In this document: positions 27,701-35,285 of the stretch, piece after piece
Layout: every line of letters begins with the position of its first letter
How positions within the stretch are numbered: position 1 is the stretch's first letter
Assembly (NCBI RefSeq): GCF_022808855.1
Contig: NZ_JAKZLF010000030.1
Span: 1-64,000, forward strand
DNA length: 64,000 bases
From: Anaeromyxobacter soli
GTDB taxonomy: Bacteria > Myxococcota > Myxococcia > Myxococcales > Anaeromyxobacteraceae
Direction: 5' to 3'
The notes under the pieces: model-generated
Databases searched by the model: none
Told to the model about the DNA's origin: nothing
What the model saw: the letters and a program-made list of their open reading frames with translations, nothing else
Position numbers and translations under genes: made by a program

Positions 27701-29261
27701 CGGTCCCGGCGAGGTGCACCACCGGGCGCCGGAGGGGCCCGGCGGCGTCCGCCTCGAGCCGCACGCCGCGGAGCGCGAGCTCGCCGAGGCGCAGCGCCGG
27801 GGCGTCGCCCGTCGCGCGCAGCACCGGGGATCGCTCGGTCCCCGTGAGCGCCGCCTCCACCCGCGCCCTGCCGGAGAGCGCGGGGAGCTTCGCTCCGAGG
27901 AGCGCGCCGAGGTTCCGCATCGCGCGGCCGAGATCGGCGGCGTCCGCCGTGAGCTTCCCGGAGACCGCGCCGCCGGGGCGCCAGCGCAGCCCGCCGTCGA
28001 GCGCGAGCCCGGGGGCGCGCAGCGTGAGCCGGCGCACGTCGTACGCGCCGCCCTCGGCCCGCGCGACGAGCTCGCCCGGCCCGAGCTCGCCCGAACGGAG
28101 CCGCGAGCGGGCGATGGAGACGACCGCGTCCCCCCGGAGGTCCTCGAGCCCGCTGCCCGAGAGCGCGCCGCGCCCGGAGAGCGTCACCTCGCCGGCGGGC
28201 GCCGCCGCGTGGAGGCCGGAGGGATCGAGCCGGTCGACGGCGACGACGAAGCCGAGCGCGCGCGGACCGGCGAGGCGCAGCGCGACCGCGGCGTCGCCGC
28301 GCCCCGGCCCGGGCGGCGCCGCGGGCCCGCCGGCGTCGGCGCCGGGCTCGACGTGCGCGGCGGCGGTGAGGCGCGCCCCGTCCGACTCGGCGTAGACCGT
28401 GGCGGCGAGATCCGCGCCGCCGCCCACCTGCGGCAGGAGCGCCCGCGCCTGGTCGCGGGCGACGTCGAGCCGGGTGATGGCGACACGCCCGGCGAGCGTG
28501 GCGACGTCCACGTCCCCCACGAGCGAGACCGCCGTACCGCCCAGGTTCGCCTGCAGGAGCCGCGTCCGGACGCGGTTCCCCCGCTTCTCCGCCACCACGT
28601 CGAGCGAGATCGGCGCGGCGATCGGCAGGTCCTGCACGCCGCGCAGGCGCAGCTCGAGGTCGGCGTCGGTGGGGCCCCACGTCCCGCGAGCGTCGAGGTC
28701 GAGGTCGCGACCCTCGAGGCGCGTCGCGCCGTCCGCGTCCACCCACCACACGTCGCCGCCGCGGATGGCGAGCGACGTCACGCGCACCGTCAGGCCGCCG
28801 CCGCCGGGAGCGGGCTCCTGCGGCGGCTGTGCCGGGCGCGGCGGGGACGGGTGGGCCGACGCGAACGCGCGCGCGAGCGAGAGGCCCCCGCCCTCCTCCT
28901 CCTCGAGGAGCACGGTGGGCCCTTCGAGCGCGACCGCGAGGCCCACGCTGCCGCGGCGGAGCTGGGTCACGTCGATGGCGACGCGCGCCCGGTCCACGGC
29001 GAGCACGAGGTGCCCGTCGGGATCGACGACGCGCAGGCCACGGATCTCGACCGCGCCGTCCGCCCGCACGACGAGGGCCGCGAGCTCGAACTTCCCGGCG
29101 AGCGCGTCGTCCACGAGCCCGATCACCAGCCGCGCGACGATGGGGCGGCCGAAGGAAGAGGTCGCGAACAGGGTGACCGCGGAGAGGAGCACCCCGACGA
29201 GCGCCGCGAGGCCGAGGAGGACGATGCCCGCGAGGCGGAGCGCGGCGGCGAGCGCGCGCAC
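24705..29261 (-). CDS. tamB: TamB/DUF490 translocation and assembly protein
   Basis: A 1,518-residue AsmA/TamB-type protein that should span the periplasm. An N-terminal membrane anchor (ALRLAGIVLLGLAALVGVLL) is followed by an AsmA-like start (RPIVARLVIGLVDDALAG), then about 1,200 residues of short repeating beta strands with alternating hydrophobics that build the lipid-carrying groove, and the C-terminal DUF490 segment (GRHFDITRGRVQFTGGPP, AMLIATGRTEIKRGSGEVG) ending in a beta-barrel-like tail VWSKDY. The GTG start overlaps the Omp85 stop by one base (TAGTG), the usual TamA-TamB order. It assists outer-membrane protein or phospholipid transport with its Omp85 partner. Confidence 0.92.
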   Translation of the reverse strand: MRALAAALRLAGIVLLGLAALVGVLLSAVTLFATSSFGRPIVARLVIGLVDDALAGKFELAALVVRADGAVEIRGLRVVDPDGHLVLAVDRARVAIDVTQLRRGSVGLAVALEGPTVLLEEEEGGGLSLARAFASAHPSPPRPAQPPQEPAPGGGGLTVRVTSLAIRGGDVWWVDADGATRLEGRDLDLDARGTWGPTDADLELRLRGVQDLPIAAPISLDVVAEKRGNRVRTRLLQANLGGTAVSLVGDVDVATLAGRVAITRLDVARDQARALLPQVGGGADLAATVYAESDGARLTAAAHVEPGADAGGPAAPPGPGRGDAAVALRLAGPRALGFVVAVDRLDPSGLHAAAPAGEVTLSGRGALSGSGLEDLRGDAVVSIARSRLRSGELGPGELVARAEGGAYDVRRLTLRAPGLALDGGLRWRPGGAVSGKLTADAADLGRAMRNLGALLGAKLPALSGRARVEAALTGTERSPVLRATGDAPALRLGELALRGVRLEADAAGPLRRPVVHLAGTAAAVRSGSDDVARGVVLSARLEKDEAVVSATASLPAVGDQPLAVEARGTLGPRRDRVLVSRLALAYPGARWELTQPATVRFAGPAVDRLELVSGEQRVAVEGGLGARGTLDARADLVRVDLTRLPPGVIPRGLGVAGSLTAGARATGTTRRPLLDTRFELSGGAVRGLAGLDATGTASWDGKGRRAAVSVAVQRAGGGAVDVTADLPLPLDRSPAARLSARVRVEALPVAPVLAAAGAASSLEGIAALDVTVEGTAGAPHLTAQGSLEGGSYGDIGPFAISLTLEDPGERAALHASATYGGAPALALDAAAPLDLWELVARPADAVAALRRAPVEVSAVVPSFDVAALAGVLGLPEELQGTLDARATLTGTASAPRGNVTVGLAHAVLAGYREVGATVGVALDAARVGVTGQVTLGSDALLRLDGSLAAPLERLLAAERLRSTPLTLDAVVPRVQLARAAGADVPLAGVVEGRVSAGGTLAAPVVRIDLGGSGIAVDGRPLGEVSVRATHERARTEAHVALRAAAGGTMEASGVLEAPLGLGAGGPPLRSAPLDARVVSTGLDLGVLPALLPGVVRSASGKLTADVTARGPLGRPRPRGKVLLADGKLAIAEYGEWTGVLLDLEVNDDALELRRLSAQRGRGRLEVSGFAHDLASASSPVEAHLRAETLAVTRDGQELANLDLRADATGTYTADALRLEVKVPGGTVRLPSRTPRTLQPLEQRDDIVVGRRAIRERRKRAEAAAEVAAGAPAAPRAKPFTLAVHVVAPGQLFVKSDSPLENVELKADVRYELAGAGSYASGEVSVVRGFVEPIGGRHFDITRGRVQFTGGPPAAAMLDVEATYDNPEAVVTVAVAGPLSEPEIRLSSKPPMDEGQIAMLIATGRTEIKRGSGEVGALTGEEAGKAALGAVATQAFKNLVAQKLPLDTVALDSGALRAGKYVTDKVYIGYVRRFDANVERGENENEMRVEYRITPRWTAEGRYGTSGSGGASLVWSKDY

Positions 29262-31291
29262 TAGAACGCCTCGCCGATGGTGATGTGCACCGCGACGATG
29301 GGCTCCCGGTGCTCCCTCGGCGCGCTCGGGTTCGAGGGGACCGCCGGGAAGCGGTGGTTGAACGGCACGCCGGCGGAGAAGTCCGTCGGCAGCCGCATGC
29401 CCACGTCCACCCCGATCGGGCCGAGCTGCGTCCCGTAGCGCAGCCCGGCGCCCGCGGCGAGCTGCACGTCGCGCGGATCGAGGACGGTGCGCCACTCGGT
29501 GCGGCTCGCGCTCGGCGCCGCCACGTTCGCGCCGTCCACGAAGACCGTCCCGCCCCAGCTACCCGAGATCGCGTAGCGCAGCTCGATCGAGCCGTCGACG
29601 AGCCCGTTCCCGCCGATCGGCACCCAGTCCTTGTTGTTGTCTTGCACCATGGGCGACATCCGGCGCGTGTAGTAGCCGCGCATGGAGATCGGCCCGCCCG
29701 CGTAGAAGCGCGCGACGATGGGCGGCGTGCCGGGCTCGGCGAGGGGGACGAGCGCGCCGACCCGCGCCCGCGCGCCGAGCACGAGCGACCGCGACAGCGG
29801 CCAGAACCCGCGCACCTCCGGGAGGAGGCGCAGGTAGCGGTAGCCGATGTTCACGATCCGGAAGCCCTCCTGCACCGAGAGCCCGACGTAGTAGCCCCGC
29901 CGCGTGTTCACCGGGTCGTTCCGGCCGTCCCAGGCGAACCGCTGCTCCAGGTAGGAGAGCAGGCAGACGCTGCTCGGGCAGCCGACGAGGAGCGGCCGGG
30001 TCTCCACGTCCGGCAGCCCCGGCGTCGGCGTCACGACGGCCTGGCGCTCGCGGGAGAGCTGGTACACCTCCAGGTTGTAAGAGGGCACGAACGTCCAGCG
30101 CGGCGCGATGCGGACGGGAAGGCCGAGCTGGACGCGCTCCGACCAGAAGGCGTAGGCGGCCTCGAGCCCGCGCTCGAGCTCCACCCGGCTCGACACGTCG
30201 ATGCGGCGCGCGATTGCGGCGGGCTGCTGGTACTCGAGCCCGAGCTGGCCGACGATCCCCTCGCGCTGCCGCGCCCACGGGGTCGGCAGCCAGGCGTAGC
30301 CGGCGCGCAGCTCGACCCCGACCTTGCGCAGGTCGCCGAGGAAGTTCCGGTGTTGCCACCCCGCGTTCGCGCGAGCCTCCCAGCGCGTCGCCTCGATGCC
30401 GAGCCCCGGCCCCGCGCGGATGGTGCGGAACGGCGCCTCGCGCACGGCGACCACCACCGGGATGATCCCCCGCTCCACGTTCGGCGTGCCGCGCGTCACC
30501 CGCACGCCGGCGAACACGCCGAGGTCGAACACGCGCGCCTGCGCCTTGGGCAGCTTCGAGTCGTCGAACCAGTCGCCCGCGGTCACGTCGATGGAGGCCT
30601 GCTCGCGGATGAGGTCGCGCGAGACGGCGGCGGTGCCCGCGACGAAGATCGGCCCGAAGCGGAAGCGTCGCCCCGGCGTGACCTCGTAGGTGACCTGCGC
30701 GGTCCCCTCGAGCGGGAGCACCTGCGCGGACTGCTTCACCTCCGCGTTCGCCCAGCCGGTGGTGCGGAGCGCCGAGGTGATGGCCCCCTTCGTCCGGTCG
30801 TAGTCGGACACGCGGAAGACCTCGCCCACCTCGAGCGGCAGCTTCTCGAGCCGCTTGCGGGCGTCGGGCGCGTCGTCGAGGCCGGTGACCCGGACCTCGG
30901 TGACGTGCACCGGCTTCCCCTCCGAGATCCGCAGCTCCACCCGCACCCGGCCCCGCCCGTCGGGCAGGACCTTCACCTCCTCGACGCGCGCCTCGTAGTA
31001 GCCGCGCTCGCGGTAGTAGGCCTCGATCCGGCGCCGGTCGACCGCGAGCGCGTCGGGATCGAGGCGGAAGCCCTGGCGCGCGACGAGCCCGGTGACGCCC
31101 GGCGGCGCGGCCGGCTCCTGCGTCGCGAGCTTCGCCTTGATGTCCGCGGCGTCGAGCGCCTTCACGCCCGTGAGCTCGACCTTCGTGACGATGGGCTCGC
31201 TGGCGGTGCCGCGACCGCGAAGGCAGCCGGACGCGCCGAGCGCGAGGAGCGCAACGAGGACGACGAGCGCGGGGGCGGCGCGGCGCACCAT
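29261..31291 (-). CDS. Omp85-family protein (TamA-like) with a possible lipobox
   Basis: A 676-residue outer-membrane assembly protein. The N-terminus (residues 1-23) is a signal ending LGASGC, a plausible lipoprotein signal-peptidase site with Cys23. Then come POTRA-like repeats at about 35-270 (VTKVELTGVKALDAADI, HVTEVRVTGLDDAPD, FRFGPIFVAGTAAV), and a 16-strand barrel including FYAGGPISMRGYYTRR, whose RG matches the Omp85 VRGF/Y signature, ending with VAVHITIGEAF. tamB overlaps its stop, so it fills the TamA role. A lipidated version would resemble Bacteroidota TamL. CATAAT (minus, 31308-31303) ends 11 bases before the ATG. Confidence 0.9.
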   Translation of the reverse strand: MVRRAAPALVVLVALLALGASGCLRGRGTASEPIVTKVELTGVKALDAADIKAKLATQEPAAPPGVTGLVARQGFRLDPDALAVDRRRIEAYYRERGYYEARVEEVKVLPDGRGRVRVELRISEGKPVHVTEVRVTGLDDAPDARKRLEKLPLEVGEVFRVSDYDRTKGAITSALRTTGWANAEVKQSAQVLPLEGTAQVTYEVTPGRRFRFGPIFVAGTAAVSRDLIREQASIDVTAGDWFDDSKLPKAQARVFDLGVFAGVRVTRGTPNVERGIIPVVVAVREAPFRTIRAGPGLGIEATRWEARANAGWQHRNFLGDLRKVGVELRAGYAWLPTPWARQREGIVGQLGLEYQQPAAIARRIDVSSRVELERGLEAAYAFWSERVQLGLPVRIAPRWTFVPSYNLEVYQLSRERQAVVTPTPGLPDVETRPLLVGCPSSVCLLSYLEQRFAWDGRNDPVNTRRGYYVGLSVQEGFRIVNIGYRYLRLLPEVRGFWPLSRSLVLGARARVGALVPLAEPGTPPIVARFYAGGPISMRGYYTRRMSPMVQDNNKDWVPIGGNGLVDGSIELRYAISGSWGGTVFVDGANVAAPSASRTEWRTVLDPRDVQLAAGAGLRYGTQLGPIGVDVGMRLPTDFSAGVPFNHRFPAVPSNPSAPREHREPIVAVHITIGEAF

Positions 31292-31390
31292 AAGGCCCCG
31301 GGATTATGGCCCACCCCGGCGGGCACCGCCGGCATGTTTCGGGCGCCTGGCGGCGCGCCCGATGGGGGTTGCCGCTCGGTGACTGCGCGC

Positions 31391-32149
31391 CTACCCGGGC
31401 GCGGAGAGGAGCAACCCGAGGTTGCGCTCCTCCCACGCCTTCGCCCGCGTGAAGTCCGGGTACGCGCGCTCGCGCCGGCGGAACTCCGCGCCGTGGACGA
31501 CGCGGCGCCCGTTCACCTCCCGCGCCGGCACCGCCTGGTGGAGCATCTCGTGGAACACCACCATCGCCACGTAGAACTCGGGCACCTCGGGGCGGTCCAG
31601 CGTCGGGTGGATGCGGATGATGCGCGCGTCCTGCACGTACACCCCGGTCTTCACGGTGCGGCGCCGTCGCCCGCCGCGGACCGGCCCCCATCCGATGCGC
31701 GCCTCGATGGCGCCGGCGAAGTGGGCCCCGTTGAGCCGCTCGTAGATCGCCTGGAGATCATGGGCGCGACCGCGCGGCTGCAGCCGATCGGCGCGCGGGA
31801 CGGCGATGCGCGCGCGGTTGTGCCGGACGAAGGCGTCGATGCGGGAGCCGGCCTCGCGCCGGCGGGCCGCGGCGCCGCGCGCGGGGCCCGCGAACGCGGC
31901 GAGGGCCCGGACGACGTCCCCGGGGGCCTCGAGGAACATGTGGTGGACGCGGTAGTGCAGCCCCGCCGGGCCGCGCCGGAACGACACCATGGTCGAGCGG
32001 TTGTCGTGCACGGTGAGGCGCACGCGCTCGGCCAGGATGTCGGCGAGCGAGTCGGCGAGCCGGCTCGCGGCGGAGAGCTTGGCCTCGCGCGTCGCACGGC
32101 GCGCGTCGAAGAGCTCGAGCTGTCGGTTGGCCTGCGGGGGACGGGGCAC
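31391..32149 (-). CDS. SprT-like zinc metalloprotease-domain protein
   Basis: A 252-residue protein with an SprT-like fold in the C-terminal half. The zinc site is FHEMLHQ (HExxH) with a third His in VVHGAEFRRRE; YERLNGAHFAGAIEARIGWG is the typical SprT opening segment. The N-terminal 110 residues are basic and may bind DNA, reminiscent of Spartan-type proteases that clear DNA-protein crosslinks, but bacterial SprT functions are not settled. The GTG at 32149 is supported by a TTGATG-17-TAGGAT promoter that ends 11 bases upstream. It lies between the NFACT-like gene and Omp85 on the same strand. Confidence 0.82.
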   Translation of the reverse strand: MPRPPQANRQLELFDARRATREAKLSAASRLADSLADILAERVRLTVHDNRSTMVSFRRGPAGLHYRVHHMFLEAPGDVVRALAAFAGPARGAAARRREAGSRIDAFVRHNRARIAVPRADRLQPRGRAHDLQAIYERLNGAHFAGAIEARIGWGPVRGGRRRRTVKTGVYVQDARIIRIHPTLDRPEVPEFYVAMVVFHEMLHQAVPAREVNGRRVVHGAEFRRRERAYPDFTRAKAWEERNLGLLLSAPG

Positions 32150-32160
32150 GGGCGGGCCCG

Positions 32161-32189
32161 ATCCTACGGAGGGGGGCTCCCGCCATCAA
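32161..32189 (-). promoter_or_regulatory. Promoter of the SprT-like gene
   Basis: Minus-strand TTGATG (32189-32184), 17-base spacer, TAGGAT (32166-32161); 11 bases to the GTG start. The same TTGATG-17-TAGG(A/G)T arrangement, also 11 bases from the start codon, precedes uppP. Confidence 0.65.
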
Positions 32190-32280
32190 GGGCCGCCCCC
32201 ACGACCGGCGCGGCTCACGGGTGTCGTGCGGGCGGACGGGCAGGGCCTCGGCCGGTGCGGGCGCCCTGAACCCCGAAGAC

Positions 32281-33762
32281 TCAGCCCTCCGTCCCCTCTT
32301 CCTCCGCGAGCAGCCGCTCGACGCGCTGCGGCTCGCTCCGGAGCAGGAGGACCTTTTCCTGGCTGTAGGTGACCGCGCCCGGGGCGGCGCCCTTCTGCTT
32401 GCGGACGAACTTCGCGCGCGTGTAGGCCACGTCGGCCTGCGGCTCGCCGCGGGCATCGGAGAAGTGCACGGCGAGGTTCGCGGCGTCGAGGAGCGTGTCC
32501 TGGTCCGGCCCGCGGCCCTTCTCCAGCCGCACCACGACGTGCGCGCCGGGGATCCCGCGCGCGTGCAGCCAGAGGTCGTTGCCGCGCGCGACGCGGAGCG
32601 TGAGCCGGTCGTTCTCGGCCGCGCCGCGGCCGACGAGGATCGCGGCGCCGCTCGCGGAGCGGAACGCGCGATAGGGGACCGCCTCCTCGCGGGCGCGCGC
32701 GCGCTCCGCGGCGCTCCGGGAGCGCGCGGGCTGCTGCGGCCGCGGGCCCGCCCCCAGCCGGCGCGCCTCGCGCTCGAGGCGCGAAAGCTCCTCGAGCGGC
32801 GCCCCGTCGATCTCGCCGAGGAGCGCGCGGAGCGCCGCCTCGCGGCCGCGCACCTCGGCCGTGCGCGCCGCCACCCGCGCGGCGCTCTCCACGATCCGGC
32901 GGTAGCGGCGGTAGTACCGCTCCAGGTTGGCCTGCGGCGTGAGCGCCGGGTCGAGCGCCACCTGGACCTCGCGCGGCCCCTCCTCCGTCCACTCGGTGAC
33001 GGTCACCTCCCGCGCGCCCCGCTTCACCGCGCGCAGGTTCGGCTTCAGGAGGTCCGCCATCCGCCGGTCCGCCTCCGCGGCGGGGACGCGCGCCGCCTCC
33101 TCCGCGAGCTTCGCGAGGGCGCGCCCTGCGCGGGCGACCCCGGCGCGGACCGGCTCGCGCAGCCGGCGGCGGGCCTCGGCGACGATCCGGTCCTGCTCGA
33201 GGGTGGCGTAGTGCGCCTCGATCGCCGCCGAGAGCGGGAAGGGAGAGGCGAGGTCGGGCGTGAAGCGCGGCCGCTCCGGGCGGGCGGGCGGGTTCGCGGG
33301 AGGCTCGTAAGGCTCGCCCGGGACGAGCTTGCGCCGCTGGGAGAGGTTTCGCCCCGCGCTCGCCTGGATGATCCCGTCGGCGCCGAGCAGGAAGAGGTTC
33401 CCGTGCCGCCCGGTCAGCTCGCCGACGAGGCGGAGCGCGCCGCGAGGCGTCTCGAAAGCGAGGGCCACCACGCGATCGCCCGGCAAGGACTCGAGGCCGA
33501 CGAGGCGCGCGCCCTCGATCTCGCGGCGCAGGACGGCCTGGAAGGGGAACGGCGAGGGCGGCTGCGGCGGGCGTGCGCGCACGGCGTGGAGGCGCGTGAC
33601 GTCCGGCTCGGCGGAGAGGAGGAGCAGCGCAGGGCCGGAGCGGCCGTACAGCTCGAGGGTCAGCGCCCGCTCGGCGTGCACCCGCACCGCGTCGACGCGC
33701 GCTCCGGCGAGCGGGGCGAGCTCGCGGACCACCGCGTCGATCTCTCCGGCGTGAAGCGACAT
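32281..33762 (-). CDS. NFACT-family ribosome quality control protein (RqcH/FbpA-like)
   Basis: A 493-residue cytoplasmic protein of the Rqc2/NEMF/RqcH family, which binds 50S subunits carrying stalled nascent chains and helps tag them with alanine. The NFACT-N domain (1-180) contains ELTGRHGNLFLLG; helices around 190-350 form the HhH and coiled-coil region; the C-terminal NFACT-R domain has RVARGNDLWLHARGIPG and HVVVRLEKG. At 493 residues it is shorter than the about 570 of Bacillus RqcH, mainly in the coiled coil. A TAGGAT box (minus, 33775-33770) ends seven bases before the ATG, and there is no Shine-Dalgarno sequence. Confidence 0.87.
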   Translation of the reverse strand: MSLHAGEIDAVVRELAPLAGARVDAVRVHAERALTLELYGRSGPALLLLSAEPDVTRLHAVRARPPQPPSPFPFQAVLRREIEGARLVGLESLPGDRVVALAFETPRGALRLVGELTGRHGNLFLLGADGIIQASAGRNLSQRRKLVPGEPYEPPANPPARPERPRFTPDLASPFPLSAAIEAHYATLEQDRIVAEARRRLREPVRAGVARAGRALAKLAEEAARVPAAEADRRMADLLKPNLRAVKRGAREVTVTEWTEEGPREVQVALDPALTPQANLERYYRRYRRIVESAARVAARTAEVRGREAALRALLGEIDGAPLEELSRLEREARRLGAGPRPQQPARSRSAAERARAREEAVPYRAFRSASGAAILVGRGAAENDRLTLRVARGNDLWLHARGIPGAHVVVRLEKGRGPDQDTLLDAANLAVHFSDARGEPQADVAYTRAKFVRKQKGAAPGAVTYSQEKVLLLRSEPQRVERLLAEEEGTEG

Positions 33763-33789
33763 GCCGCGGATCCTAACGACGAAGGCCCC

Positions 33790-33820
33790 AAAAAAGCAGC
33801 GGCCGCCCGGAGGCGGCCGC
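33790..33820 (-). terminator. Intrinsic terminator of the lysine-rich peptide gene
   Basis: GCGGCCGCC (33799-33807) pairs with GGCGGCCGC (33812-33820) around a four-base loop. On the minus strand the stem is followed by TGC and six T residues (33795-33790). It lies 28 bases past the stop of the 28-codon gene, just upstream of the NFACT-like gene. Confidence 0.9.
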
Positions 33821-33847
33821 GGCGCTGCGCGATGAAGCGCGCCGTCG

Positions 33848-33934
33848 CTACTTCTTGGCGGTCTTCTTCGCCGCCTTCTTCTTCGTCGTCGTCTTCTTCG
33901 CGGCGGGCTTCTTCGTCGTCTTCTTCGCAGGCAT
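33848..33934 (-). CDS. 28-residue lysine-rich histone H1-like peptide
   Basis: A complete tiny gene. The product starts MPAKKTTKKPAA and ends KKAAKKTAKK; it has 13 Lys in 28 residues, the rest Ala, Thr and Pro, the (A/T)KK repeat pattern of histone H1 tails and bacterial AlgP/HC1-like DNA-binding tails. Support for a real gene: an AGGAGG Shine-Dalgarno sequence (33947-33942) seven bases before ATG, a promoter with a TTGACG -35 box further upstream, and a strong terminator just after the stop. No globular domain is present. DNA compaction or binding to nucleic acid or polyphosphate are possible roles; none is shown by the sequence. Confidence 0.82.
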   Translation of the reverse strand: MPAKKTTKKPAAKKTTTKKKAAKKTAKK

Positions 33935-34006
33935 CGTGTTCCCTCCTCGGAACGTCCATCCGATGTCGCTTGTCGCTGGACATTCAAGAATGGACAAGTT
34001 GCGCGG
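33935..34006 (-). promoter_or_regulatory. Leader of the lysine-rich peptide gene with inverted and direct repeats
   Basis: About 65 bases of predicted 5-prime leader. It contains CATTC-AA-GAATG, a perfect inverted repeat, inside a longer CTTGTC...GACAAG pairing, and a direct repeat GGACA. An AGGAGG site closes the leader. Most other transcript-first genes here lack such a leader, so RNA-level control is possible. Confidence 0.4.
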
Positions 34007-34036
34007 AGGTTAGCGCGCCGAGATCACACACGTCAA
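34007..34036 (-). promoter_or_regulatory. Promoter of the lysine-rich peptide gene
   Basis: Minus-strand TTGACG (34036-34031), 18-base spacer, TAACCT (34012-34007). Expected start near 34000, about 65 bases before the ATG. Confidence 0.6.
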
Positions 34037-34178
34037 GCAAGCGTCTCGCGAATTTCACCCGCGCGACGCGCGGAGGCGCGGCGCGATCGTCCGAGAGATC
34101 GTCTCGCGGTCCGTGAAGCGGCGCGTATGGGTTCACGAAAGGTGATCGGAGCGCGCCGCGCCCGCGCGCCTGCGTGCC

Positions 34179-34207
34179 TTGACTTCGCGACGTGCGGATC
34201 GTTACGT
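34179..34207 (+). promoter_or_regulatory. Candidate promoter of the ExbB/ExbD/TonB operon
   Basis: TTGACT (34179-34184), 17-base spacer, TTACGT (34202-34207), about 28 bases before the ExbB-like ATG with a GAGAGGGGA ribosome-binding site between. The rest of the 301-base divergent gap (33935-34235) shows no gene. Confidence 0.45.
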
Positions 34208-34235
34208 CCCGCAGGTGTTTTAGAGAGGGGAAGCC

Positions 34236-34865
34236 ATGCTCCAGACGAAGCTCCTCGCGTTCACGAACCTCGGCGCCGAGTGGGTGCTGTGGCTCCTCAT
34301 CGGCCTCTCGATCGCTTCGGTCGGGATCATGATCGAGCGCCTCGCCTTCTTCCTCTCCCGCCGGGCGATCGACGTGGACGCGCTGCAGGCGCGCCTCCTC
34401 GATGGGGACCTCGCGGGCGCCGCCGCCGCCGTGGCGGGACGCCGCGGGATGGAGGCGGACGTGGTGCGCGCCGCGGTGACGCACGCCGCGAAGGGGCCCG
34501 AGGCCGTCCGCGAGGTCGTGTCGGGGACGATCGAGCGGGCCCGCATCGAGTACGAGCGGCGGCTCGCCTTCCTCGGCACCCTCGGCAACAACGCCCCCTT
34601 CATCGGCCTGTTCGGCACCGTGCTCGGCATCATCCGGGCGTTCGTCGATCTCTCGCGCAACCCGGGGGCGGCCGGCGCGGGCACCGTGATGGCAGGGATC
34701 AGCGAGGCGCTCGTCGCCACCGCGGTCGGGCTGTTCGTGGCGCTCCCCGCGGTGGTCGCCTACAACCTGTTCCAGCGCGGGCTCCGCCGCACGGCGCAGC
34801 GCGCGACGGCGCTCGGGCACGCGGCGGTCGCGCACCTCGAGGCGCGCCCCGTCAGGGAGGCGTGA
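34236..34865 (+). CDS. MotA/TolQ/ExbB proton-channel protein
   Basis: A 209-residue inner-membrane channel subunit that, with the ExbD-like protein, turns the proton gradient into motion of TonB or Tol proteins. Three membrane segments are at about 14-34, 115-140 and 155-180. The conserved channel block LGTLGNNAPFIGLFGTVLG and AGISEALVATAVGLFVALPA are intact, with the Thr and Ala residues lining the ExbB pore. It is followed after three bases by the ExbD-like gene and then a TonB-like gene, so an ExbB role is likelier than TolQ because no TolA, TolB or Pal gene follows. Confidence 0.92.
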   Translation: MLQTKLLAFTNLGAEWVLWLLIGLSIASVGIMIERLAFFLSRRAIDVDALQARLLDGDLAGAAAAVAGRRGMEADVVRAAVTHAAKGPEAVREVVSGTIERARIEYERRLAFLGTLGNNAPFIGLFGTVLGIIRAFVDLSRNPGAAGAGTVMAGISEALVATAVGLFVALPAVVAYNLFQRGLRRTAQRATALGHAAVAHLEARPVREA

Positions 34866-34868
34866 CCG

Positions 34869-35282
34869 ATGGCCGGATTCTCCGGCGGCGAGGACGAGGA
34901 CGACCTCATCAGCGGCATCAACGTCACGCCGCTCGTCGACGTCGTGCTCGTCCTGCTCATCATCTTCATGGTGACGGCGACGTACATCGTCCGCGCGGCG
35001 ATCGAGGTCGAGCTGCCGCGGGCCGCCCACGGCGGCGAGACGACCGGCACCGTCCTGACCGTCGTGCTGACGCGCGACGGCAAGGTCTTCCTGGACGGGG
35101 TCGAGCGGAACGATCAGGAGGTCGTCGCGCGGACGCGCGAGGCGGTCCGCAAGGACGCGGGCACGCGCGCCATCATCTCGGCGGACAAGGGCGCGCTGCA
35201 CGGCGCGGTGGTGCGCGCGATCGACCTCGTGCGCGACGGCGGCGTCACGCGGTTCGCCATCCACGTCGAGCGGGAGCGGTGA
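34869..35282 (+). CDS. ExbD/TolR-family biopolymer transport protein
   Basis: A 137-residue single-pass inner-membrane partner of the ExbB-like channel. After a short acidic start, INVTPLVDVVLVLLIIFMV holds the membrane helix with the essential Asp of LVDVVL; the remaining residues form the periplasmic domain (VVLTRDGKVFLDGVE, TRAIISADKGALHGAVV). Spacing of three bases on either side shows tight co-translation with the ExbB and TonB genes. The family cannot separate ExbD from TolR by sequence alone; the following TonB-like gene favours ExbD. Confidence 0.92.
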   Translation: MAGFSGGEDEDDLISGINVTPLVDVVLVLLIIFMVTATYIVRAAIEVELPRAAHGGETTGTVLTVVLTRDGKVFLDGVERNDQEVVARTREAVRKDAGTRAIISADKGALHGAVVRAIDLVRDGGVTRFAIHVERER

Positions 35283-35285
35283 CGG

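Noticed and set aside
23437-28749. Long frames overlapping tamB
   Set aside because: Arg-rich, low-complexity translation in shadow frames of tamB; no start site or domain.
33763-34235. tRNA or small-RNA gene in the ExbB upstream gap
   Set aside because: No cloverleaf or T-arm consensus; signals are explained by the lysine-rich peptide gene, its promoter and its terminator.
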